Shown here piece after piece: positions 1 to 5,599 of a DNA stretch of 9,223 nucleotides (position 1 is its first letter; every line of letters begins with the position of its first letter). Below the pieces are notes generated by a model. That model was not told where the DNA came from. It did not search any database and saw nothing but the letters and a program-made list of their open reading frames with translations. The position numbers and the translations under genes were made by a program. The DNA is from Polyangiaceae bacterium (GTDB lineage: Bacteria; Myxococcota_A; Polyangia; Polyangiales; Polyangiaceae), in the NCBI GenBank assembly GCA_025934595.1, contig JAICXU010000073.1:1-9223 (forward strand), given 5' to 3'.

Positions 1-581
1 GCGTCGGCGACGGCGGCGTCGGGGACCGAGGCGTCATCGGCGAGCCCGGTGCCGCCCGCGCATGATGCCGCGACGGCCGTGGAGGCGACTCCGGCGTCCG
101 TCGATTGTCCGCAGGAACCGTCGCTGTTCATCGTCGCCGAGTCGAGCGCGTAGACCGCGATGCCTTGCGTGCGACACGTGCGCTGCAAATAAAGCGACAT
201 GTGGACGATGCCCGGATTCGCATTCGCTTTGAGCGGCACGCCGGGAGGGGAAACGCCGGGGGGAAGATCGACCTTGAGAGGCTGCCCGAGCTCACCGCGC
301 ACCTTTTGGATGTCGTCGATCGAGATGAGCACGCCGTCGGTGAACGTCTCGTAGTCGCCGCCGTTTTGGATGCGAATCTGCATCGAGTTCGAGTTCGAGT
401 AAGGAACGGCGGCGAAAAAATCCGGATTCAAATCGTAGCGGCCCGACCAACAGTTCGCGATGTCGAGCGTACCGTCGACGGCGCCCGTGCCTTCACCGAG
501 CGAGCACGACGACGCCGTGATCGCGGCGAAGGCGATCGAAGCGAGGCCTAGCGCGATGCGATGGGCGACTCTCTTCCTCAC
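1..581 (-). CDS. Putative lipoprotein of unknown function (C-terminus cut by window edge)
   Basis: I translated this frame by hand; it stays open from a GTG at 581 to the left edge, giving 193 visible residues. The N-terminus looks like a lipoprotein signal: basic VRKR at 1-4, a hydrophobic stretch at about 9-21, then ASSC with Cys26 as the likely lipidated residue. The lipobox is imperfect because Ala, not Leu, sits at -3. The mature part has a polar, probably beta-rich region (residues 36-130, with an SNSNS run near 65) and further cysteines, then becomes Ala/Asp-rich towards the edge, like a linker. The GTG shares GTGA with the mnmA stop, so translation is probably coupled to mnmA. No good Shine-Dalgarno precedes it, which fits coupling. 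I recognise no family; envelope localisation is inference. Codon use matches the neighbours. Confidence 0.75.
   Translation of the reverse strand, partial: MRKRVAHRIALGLASIAFAAITASSCSLGEGTGAVDGTLDIANCWSGRYDLNPDFFAAVPYSNSNSMQIRIQNGGDYETFTDGVLISIDDIQKVRGELGQPLKVDLPPGVSPPGVPLKANANPGIVHMSLYLQRTCRTQGIAVYALDSATMNSDGSCGQSTDAGVASTAVAASCAGGTGLADDASVPDAAVAD
384..401. repeat. Three-copy hexanucleotide tandem repeat inside the lipoprotein gene
   Basis: The plus strand reads CGAGTT, CGAGTT, CGAGTA in direct succession. On the coding minus strand this gives the Ser-Asn-Ser-Asn-Ser run of the lipoprotein. A change in copy number would keep the reading frame. It is short and may be chance. Confidence 0.4.
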
Positions 582-1717
582 GAGGAGGAAGCATAATCCG
601 CATTGCTTCGATTTGCGCGTTTTGCGGCTGAAATTCGCGCGCCGCCGAGCACCCGATCACCGTCGTAAAATACGGCGACTTGCCCCGCCGTCACCGCGCG
701 CACTGGATTTTCGAAATCGACGCGCGCGCCGGAAGCGCTCGCCGAGATTTTCGCGACGGCACCGTCATGCCGATAACGGACGCGCACGCGGGCTTCGAGC
801 GGCAACGTGATTCCCGAAGCGAGCACGACGTCGGCGAGCTCGGCGCTCTCGGCGAGGAGATCGTCTTCGCCGCCGACGAACACGGTGGCGGTCTCCGGCT
901 CGATGCGCGTGACGAACGCGGGCTTGCCGAGGGCGACGCCGACGCCTTTTCGTTGTCCGACCGTGAAGCGATGAAAGCCGTCGTGCGCGCCGACGACGCG
1001 TCCGGTGTCGTCGACGATCGGCCCGGGCCTCGCGCGACCTTGCGATCGCTTCTCGACGAACGAGGCATACGCATGCGCGCCCGCTCCGACGAAGCACAGC
1101 TCCTGGCTCTCGCCTTTCTGCGCGCCCGGAAGATTTCGCGCGAGCGCTTCGGCGCGCACTTCTTCCTTCGTGCTGTCGCCGAGCGGAAAGACGAGCCGCG
1201 CGAGCTGCTCCGGCGGCGTCGCGTACAAAAAATAACTCTGATCTTTTTTCGGATCTTTTCCGGTGAGGAGCCGCGGCGTGCCGTCCGTCTCGTGCGCGAT
1301 CCGCGCGTAGTGACCGGTCGCGATTTTTTCCGCGCCGAGCTTCTGCGCGATCGCGAAGAGCTCGCCGAGCTTCACGCCGCGGTTGCAGGACGTGCACGGG
1401 CTCGGCGTCTCCCCGGCGAGATAGGCCTCGACGAACGGCGCGACGACGGCGGACGCGAAGAGCTCGCGGCGATCGAACGTGAAATGCGGAAAGCCCAGAA
1501 AATCAGCGGTGCGGCGCGCGTCGTATTGGTCTTCGGGCGCGCAGCAGCGGCCGTGCGATTTCGCGCCGCTCTCCGCCGCGGATTCGTAGTCCCACAAATG
1601 AAGCGTGCAGCCGACGACCTCGTGACCTTCGTCGTGCAAGCGCGCGGCGGCGACGGCGGAGTCGACGCCACCGCTCATGGCCACGAGGATTCGGGTCTTT
1701 TTCATCGCGTTCGCCAT
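578..1717 (-). CDS. mnmA: tRNA-specific 2-thiouridylase MnmA
   Basis: MnmA makes 2-thiouridine at wobble position 34 of the tRNAs for Lys, Glu and Gln, in the cytoplasm. It adenylates U34 with ATP and adds sulfur relayed from a cysteine desulfurase. The 379-residue length is normal for the family (about 360-380). The ATP-binding PP-loop SGGVDS is at residues 15-20. The two catalytic cysteines fit Cys111 (in SPCTSCN) and Cys208 (in QELCFVG). Other family signatures are ATGHYAR at 133-139, KDQSYFLY at 158-165 and FTVGQRKG at 251-258. The C-terminal beta-barrel region is complete. The start could be Met1 or Met5; neither has a clear Shine-Dalgarno. It lies 38 bases after the sigma-factor stop on the same strand, so co-transcription is likely, and its TGA overlaps the GTG of the lipoprotein gene. 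Confidence 0.96.
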   Translation of the reverse strand: MANAMKKTRILVAMSGGVDSAVAAARLHDEGHEVVGCTLHLWDYESAAESGAKSHGRCCAPEDQYDARRTADFLGFPHFTFDRRELFASAVVAPFVEAYLAGETPSPCTSCNRGVKLGELFAIAQKLGAEKIATGHYARIAHETDGTPRLLTGKDPKKDQSYFLYATPPEQLARLVFPLGDSTKEEVRAEALARNLPGAQKGESQELCFVGAGAHAYASFVEKRSQGRARPGPIVDDTGRVVGAHDGFHRFTVGQRKGVGVALGKPAFVTRIEPETATVFVGGEDDLLAESAELADVVLASGITLPLEARVRVRYRHDGAVAKISASASGARVDFENPVRAVTAGQVAVFYDGDRVLGGARISAAKRANRSNADYASSS

Positions 1718-1755
1718 GCGAGACGCGGGGTTCTAGCAGATGCGAGCGGCCGTGC

Positions 1756-2490
1756 TCACTCTTCGTCGTGAGGCCGGAGTTTGCTGCGGAGATCGGCGGC
1801 GACGGCCTCGAGCGCGCGCGCATGGAGGCGTGAGCACCACGACTTCGAGAGCCCCATCTCTTTGCCCGCTTCTTCGAGCGTCGCCCCGCCGAAATAGACG
1901 CGCGTCAAGAGCTTTTTCTCGCTTTCCGGCCGCGCCTCGATCGCGCTTTTCACGCGGTCGAGGAGCTCCTTTTCCATCGCGAGCGCTTCGGGATTTTCCC
2001 TCGCATCGGGAACGCTCTCCGACACGCCACGCTTCGCCGCCAAAAATCCGGCCGCCATCGCCATCGCCATGCTCGACGTCGAGGACGCGATTCGCTTGTC
2101 CGCCGATTCGGCCGTCTCGGATCCTGCCGCGCTCTCTTCTTCGATCGTGCCTTCGCGAACCTGGTTCGCCGCCTCGAGAGCACGGAGCCGCGCATAGACC
2201 GAGCGAGGCAGCGCTCCTTGTTTTCGCAGACCGTCGAAGATGGCGCCGCGGATCTTGAGATACGCCCAGGCTTTGAAAGGAACGCCCCGGTCGGCTGCAT
2301 ACGTGCGCGCCGCTTCGAGCAGGCCTTCGCGCGCCATCGCATGAAGCTCATCGTGGAGATCCGGCGCCGCTCCGATTTGTTTTCGCACGCGGAGAGCCGT
2401 GATTCGCGCGAGATCGATCTCTCGCTCGACGAGGCGTCGCACGTCGGCGTCGTCCGCAGATTTTTTTTTGACCTGCCGTTCCCCCGTCAT
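1756..2490 (-). CDS. Sigma-70 family RNA polymerase sigma factor, FliA/WhiG (sigma-28) type
   Basis: This is an alternative sigma factor of 244 residues, close to FliA length (about 240). Region 2 spans about residues 18-102. Its stretch RGAIFDGLRKQGALPRSV (81-98) closely parallels the RIRGAMLDELR...VPRSV signature of FliA/WhiG sigmas and covers the -10 recognition part. Region 4 spans about 185-235, with a helix-turn-helix (TLEEAGKEMGLSKSWCSRLH, 204-223) for the -35 box. Region 3 is poorly recognisable: residues 110-165 are acidic and low-complexity, with a Met/Ala run MAMAMAA at 141-147. The ATG has a good Shine-Dalgarno (AAAGGA, plus 2498-2503, 7-base spacing). Codons 8-10 lie on a run of nine A. 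No flagellar or anti-sigma gene is nearby, so its regulon is unknown. It heads the run containing mnmA and the lipoprotein, and is divergent from the unknown gene at 2572. Confidence 0.88.
   Translation of the reverse strand: MTGERQVKKKSADDADVRRLVEREIDLARITALRVRKQIGAAPDLHDELHAMAREGLLEAARTYAADRGVPFKAWAYLKIRGAIFDGLRKQGALPRSVYARLRALEAANQVREGTIEEESAAGSETAESADKRIASSTSSMAMAMAAGFLAAKRGVSESVPDARENPEALAMEKELLDRVKSAIEARPESEKKLLTRVYFGGATLEEAGKEMGLSKSWCSRLHARALEAVAADLRSKLRPHDEE
2461..2469 (-). other. A9 homopolymer in early codons of the sigma-factor gene
   Basis: Nine T on the plus strand are nine A in the sigma mRNA, covering three Lys codons (residues 8-10). In such GC-rich DNA a 9-base A run is unusual. 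A one-base slip by replication or transcription would shift the frame and remove nearly the whole protein. Whether slippage occurs is not visible from one sequence. Confidence 0.5.
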
Positions 2491-2571
2491 GATCGATCCT
2501 TTTCACGATCGGGGGCCGATGTTGCACCTGTCAAGCTTGACGTCGGCCGAGAGTTTGAAGAAGAAGGAGCC
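2491..2571. promoter_or_regulatory. Divergent intergenic region between the sigma factor and the unknown gene
   Basis: This 81-base gap must hold the promoters of both divergent transcripts unless they lie inside genes. On the minus strand TTGACA (plus 2529-2534) is a perfect -35 hexamer, but at 16-18 bases spacing I find only poor -10 matches such as GATCGT. On the plus strand TTGACG sits at 2537-2542, also without a good -10. The -10 regions may be recognised by another sigma factor. A short imperfect hairpin, ATCGG-GGG-CCGAT, lies at 2508-2520. Promoter function is inferred from position; exact start sites are not determined. Confidence 0.45.
2530..2541. promoter_or_regulatory. Perfect 12-base palindrome GTCAAGCTTGAC, candidate operator
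   Basis: The sequence equals its own reverse complement over 12 bases and lies mid-way between two divergent starts. Each arm carries TTGAC, so the palindrome overlaps the candidate -35 elements of both directions. A dimeric regulator bound here could control both genes. No second copy was found in the window, so operator function is inference. Confidence 0.4.
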
Positions 2572-3210
2572 GTGAGCGAGCCGCCGCGCCTTCCCACGCC
2601 TCGGGCGACGCCGAGGGCACGCGCGGCGTGGCGAGCTTGGCTCGATGCGCTGGCGGTGGATGCCGAGGCGGCGATCGCGGCCGCGCTCACGTACGGCGAT
2701 CTCGACGCGCCGTCCCGAGACGTCTTCCTCGACGCCGTCGACGAGGACGCGGAGACCATGCGAACGCCGCGGATCGCGATTTATGCTCCGCTCTTGGCCG
2801 TCGAATCCGATCCCGCGCGCCGCGTTCGTCTCACGAGCGCCATCACACGGGATCGCGCCGCCCGTGAAGATCGCCGCTTCGAAAAACGCGCATTTTCCGC
2901 GAAAATCGAGACCGGCGAGCGGCTCACGGTCCTCCTTTTGCCGCTTTATCTCGGCTTCTGCGAGGTCCTGGCGTGCAGGTGGAGCGAAGCGCGCGGTGTC
3001 ACGTCGGTCGCTCACGAGCCTTTGCGCGCGGGTCACGAGATCGTGCTGCATCCGTTGTGGGAAGGCATCGCGCTCTCTCCCGCCGATTTCGACGGAGCCG
3101 TCGAAGACCTCGCGCATGCCGTCGTCACCTCACGCAGGCTCGGCGGCGAAGCTCCCGCGGGGCTCGTTCGCTTCGCAGACCTCTTCTCTCTACGCACCGC
3201 GACCGCGTAG
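2572..3210 (+). CDS. Hypothetical protein, 212 residues, family not recognised
   Basis: The open frame extends further upstream, but the start that makes sense is the GTG at 2572. It is preceded by the purine-rich Shine-Dalgarno AAGAAGGAG and is the first start codon in frame outside the divergent sigma gene. The N-terminal 20 residues are Pro/Arg-rich. Residues 20-60 are Ala/Asp-rich and probably helical. The middle (95-110) is highly charged. Residues 117-134 are hydrophobic (LTVLLLPLYLGFCEVLAC), but charges on both sides and the single short stretch leave buried helix and membrane segment equally possible. Cysteines at 130 and 135 and histidines at 148, 155 and 160 are visible, without a known metal motif. 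It starts a three-gene run, with the next ATG 14 bases after the stop. I assign no function. Confidence 0.75.
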   Translation: MSEPPRLPTPRATPRARAAWRAWLDALAVDAEAAIAAALTYGDLDAPSRDVFLDAVDEDAETMRTPRIAIYAPLLAVESDPARRVRLTSAITRDRAAREDRRFEKRAFSAKIETGERLTVLLLPLYLGFCEVLACRWSEARGVTSVAHEPLRAGHEIVLHPLWEGIALSPADFDGAVEDLAHAVVTSRRLGGEAPAGLVRFADLFSLRTATA

Positions 3211-3224
3211 TATCGAGCCTGCAC

Positions 3225-3914
3225 ATGACCGAGCCCGACGACGACAAACGGCTCGAAAAAAAATGCGGCAGCTGCGCGCGATTCGTGCGGGTCGTGGAAC
3301 GCATCGATCAAAATGGCGAGGTGAAACGCGCCGGCGAATGTTTGCTCGCGGTGTGGCCCGCGCCGCTCTACGAGACGAACACGTGCTCGCAATACGTGAA
3401 GCGCGGCACGTTCAAAGATTCATTGCCGAAGCGGCCCGAACGCACGCGCATGCGCGCATCTTTCACGCGCGACAGGTCGCGCTCGGGACCGCGAGCAGCG
3501 GGAGCCGCGCACGAGCCGTCCGAACCCCTTGTTTTTACGCTTCCCGAGGAGATTTTGGAAATGGACGCTGACGAATTTCGATCGATTTTGCGCGACGTGA
3601 TCCGCGACGAGCTCGGTGTCACCGAGGTCTCCATCGCCGGAAAATGGGAAGGCGGCCAGATGATTTTGAAGGCCGGCAAGGAAGGAGTGCAGGACAAGAG
3701 CGTTCCCATCGAGAGCCTCTTCCACAAAGTCGTCATGATCCGCGACAAGCTCCGCGTGCTCGAGCAAAAACTGAACAGCCATCCGAAGCTCTCCGACGAA
3801 GAAAAAGTGCAGATGCAGCAATACGTGACCCAGTGCTACGGATCGCTCACCACGTTCAACGTGCTCTTCGCGAGTCGAGAGGATGGATTCATTGGTCAGA
3901 AAGGCGACACATAA
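3225..3914 (+). CDS. Hypothetical protein with four-cysteine zinc-ribbon-like N-terminus
   Basis: The frame is open far upstream, but the ATG at 3225, 14 bases after the previous stop, gives a sensible 229-residue protein; the Shine-Dalgarno is weak (GAGCC). Three parts are visible. Residues 14-54 contain C14xxC17, C39 and C54, a spacing that could hold one structural zinc. Residues 66-100 are Arg/Lys/Pro-rich and probably disordered. Residues 101-229 begin with PLVFTLPEEIL, include a short beta-like stretch (VSIAGKWEGGQMILKAG, 135-151) and then long amphipathic helices (160-215), suggesting a coiled-coil or helical bundle for oligomer or partner contact. There is no signal peptide or membrane helix, so it is probably cytoplasmic. 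It overlaps the next gene by 32 bases, so the two are likely coupled. Nucleic-acid binding through the basic linker is only a guess. Confidence 0.85.
   Translation: MTEPDDDKRLEKKCGSCARFVRVVERIDQNGEVKRAGECLLAVWPAPLYETNTCSQYVKRGTFKDSLPKRPERTRMRASFTRDRSRSGPRAAGAAHEPSEPLVFTLPEEILEMDADEFRSILRDVIRDELGVTEVSIAGKWEGGQMILKAGKEGVQDKSVPIESLFHKVVMIRDKLRVLEQKLNSHPKLSDEEKVQMQQYVTQCYGSLTTFNVLFASREDGFIGQKGDT
3256..3263 (+). other. A8 homopolymer just before the CxxC codons
   Basis: Eight consecutive A cover codons 11-13 (Glu-Lys-Lys) of the zinc-ribbon-like gene, directly before Cys14. A slip here would destroy the protein. It parallels the A9 run in the divergent sigma gene and stands out in GC-rich DNA. 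Confidence 0.45.
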
Positions 3915-4419
3915 CGGCGTCGGATTTCTGGTCGGTCTCGTCGCGGCTTGCAGCGGACCCAAGGCGAACGAGCCACCGCCCGGCGTGTCGGCGATCCCCG
4001 AAAATCGCGCGCCCGTTCATTTCGAATACGACTCGCTCGACGAACGCCCCGTCGATTCGGCGTCGACGCGCGGCGCGCCCACCGTCATCGCGTTCGTGAC
4101 GACGTGGGATTTGATGAGCCAAGCCGAGGTCGATTTCCTCGTGAAAATGGCGAAAAACGACGGCGATCGCGTCCACTATCTCGTCGTCGCGCTCCAAGAA
4201 AAACCGGATCGAGAGCTCGTCGAGCTCTACTTGCAAAAGCTCGGCGTCCAATTTCCGGGCGCGCTCGCGGACCCCGCGACGATCGCCGGAGGCGGTCCTT
4301 TCGGCGACGTGCACAACGTGCCGACCGTGGTGTTGCTCGACGCGCGCGGGCGTCTCGTGTGGCTGCATCCGGGCCTCGCGCGTGCGAACGAGATCCGCGC
4401 CGCGATGAGCGGAATGTAG
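3883..4419 (+). CDS. TlpA/thioredoxin-fold lipoprotein lacking the catalytic CxxC
   Basis: The product has 178 residues. A lipoprotein signal is clear: basic VRK at 5-7, hydrophobic GVGFLVGLV at 12-20, lipobox VAAC with Cys23. After a Pro-rich spacer the thioredoxin fold follows: a first core strand (TVIAFVTTW, 67-75), the active-site position, a helix, a second strand (HYLVVAL, 98-104), the cis-proline loop NVPTVVLLD (145-153) with Pro147, and the final strand RLVWLHPG (157-164). TlpA-like oxidoreductases carry WCxxC here; this protein has W75-D76-L77-M78-S79, so both redox cysteines are gone. Thiol-disulfide exchange is therefore unlikely; a binding or chaperone role is inferred. TTG at 3892 is an alternative start: GAGAGG (3877-3882) is 9 bases before it but directly adjacent to the ATG. 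It overlaps the preceding gene and ends 13 bases from the convergent permease stop. Confidence 0.87.
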   Translation: MDSLVRKATHNGVGFLVGLVAACSGPKANEPPPGVSAIPENRAPVHFEYDSLDERPVDSASTRGAPTVIAFVTTWDLMSQAEVDFLVKMAKNDGDRVHYLVVALQEKPDRELVELYLQKLGVQFPGALADPATIAGGGPFGDVHNVPTVVLLDARGRLVWLHPGLARANEIRAAMSGM

Positions 4420-4432
4420 AAACGCGATCGAA

Positions 4433-5599
4433 TCAGCCGCCGCGCATGGCGACGACGGGATTGATGCGCGCGGCGCGGATCGCTGGGAAAAACCCGCCCA
4501 AAATGCCCATCACGGCCGCGACGATCAGGGCCGTGATCAAGATCTGCGGCGTGGGCTCGAACTTGAACGAGAGCTCGGACCACGTCTGGAAGTTCATCAT
4601 GCTGATGCGCTTCAGCGACATGAGGAGCGATGCGGCCGCACCGACCGCGCCGCCGGCGAGCGCGAGAATGACCGACTCGATCAAGAACGACGTCAAGATT
4701 TGGAGCCTCGAGAAGCCGAGCGCGCGGAGCGTCCCGATCTCGCGCTGACGTTGCGCGACGGTCGCGTGCATCGTGATCATCGCGCCGATGATCGCGCCGA
4801 CCGAGAAGAAGAACGCGATGACGAAGCCGAGCGCCGAGAGAAAGAGCGCGGTGCCTTGCGTTTGCTTCACGGCCCATTCGGTTTCGCGCTGCGCGCTCAC
4901 ATTGAGCTGACGATTCGCTTCGACGTTCGCTTTGAACGCATCGAACTTGTCCGGCGACTCGAGGCGCACGCGAACGGAAGACACGATGCTCTGCCGGCCG
5001 AACGTCGCGCGGATCACGTTCGTGTCGCCCCAGATTTCCGATTCGTACGACGAGCCGTTGTCCTCGAAGACGCCGACGATCTTGATCGGCCTATTTTTCC
5101 GCATCTCGAACGACTCGCCGAGGTCGAGCCCTTTGAATCGTCCGCGGATGGCTTTGCCGACGATCGCCTCGTCGGTGCCGGGCTGTGCGGCACGCCCTTC
5201 GACGATCTTCATGCTCGGGCGGAAGGCCATCGCGTTGTCGGGGACGCCGCGGAGCTGCACGTTCGAGAATCCGCCGCCGACTTTGTCGAGGAGCACGACG
5301 ACCACGAGCTCGCCGACGGCGTCCGGTCGACCGTCCGACGCGTGTGCCACACCGGGAGTTGCCGCGATGAGGCCGACGCTCTGCTCGTCGATGCCGCTCT
5401 CCATCTCCGCGTTCGATCCTTTTCGGAGAACGATCGCGACGTTCGGGTCGGTCGATCGCTTCGTCGCGGCGCGCACGCCGTTCGACAGCATCATCACGGA
5501 CGCGACGATGAACACGACGAGACCGAGGCCGAAGGCCGCCGCTGCCGTCGTCGTCTTGCGAACGGTGAGGTTGCGAAGATTGTAGGCGAGGGGAATCAC
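4433..5599 (-). CDS. ABC transporter permease, FtsX/MacB type (permease 2 of 2)
   Basis: The start is the GTG at 5599 (VIPLAYNLRNL), because it follows GGAGG by 5 bases and shares GTGA with the stop of the upstream permease; the frame further upstream is only a shadow of that gene. The 388-residue protein has the four-helix layout of the FtsX/MacB permease class: helix 1 at about 17-38, a periplasmic core domain at 40-245, then helices at about 250-277, 300-327 and 350-372. The cytoplasmic stretch QREIGTLRALGFSRLQIL (285-302) after helix 2 is the coupling segment that contacts the ATPase, and the end PAIRAARINPVVAMRGG is typical of the family. It probably forms a heterodimer with the permease before it. 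This class works by mechanotransmission on periplasmic or membrane-embedded substrates; the substrate is not known. It is the last gene of its run. Confidence 0.9.
   Translation of the reverse strand: MIPLAYNLRNLTVRKTTTAAAAFGLGLVVFIVASVMMLSNGVRAATKRSTDPNVAIVLRKGSNAEMESGIDEQSVGLIAATPGVAHASDGRPDAVGELVVVVLLDKVGGGFSNVQLRGVPDNAMAFRPSMKIVEGRAAQPGTDEAIVGKAIRGRFKGLDLGESFEMRKNRPIKIVGVFEDNGSSYESEIWGDTNVIRATFGRQSIVSSVRVRLESPDKFDAFKANVEANRQLNVSAQRETEWAVKQTQGTALFLSALGFVIAFFFSVGAIIGAMITMHATVAQRQREIGTLRALGFSRLQILTSFLIESVILALAGGAVGAAASLLMSLKRISMMNFQTWSELSFKFEPTPQILITALIVAAVMGILGGFFPAIRAARINPVVAMRGG

Noticed and set aside
105..551. 148-residue plus-strand open frame at the left edge
   Set aside because: The minus strand here carries a better frame with signal peptide, GTGA coupling and normal composition.
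680..1771. 363-residue open frame on the plus strand opposite mnmA
   Set aside because: It is the antisense shadow of a confident mnmA, is very rich in Arg/Asp/Ala, and has no family motif.
2508..2520. ATCGG-GGG-CCGAT hairpin in the divergent gap as a terminator or riboswitch
   Set aside because: Arms of 5 bases and no T-run; too small to claim as a separate feature.
2218..2571. N-terminal extension of the unknown protein into the sigma gene
   Set aside because: It reads antisense through the sigma factor; the GTG at 2572 has a Shine-Dalgarno.
2973..3224. N-terminal extension of the zinc-ribbon-like protein
   Set aside because: It overlaps the upstream gene in another frame and is Arg/Ser-rich; the ATG at 3225 follows the upstream stop closely.
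4420..4432. Possible bidirectional terminator between convergent stops
   Set aside because: Only 13 bases; I find no GC-rich hairpin with a T-run on either strand.
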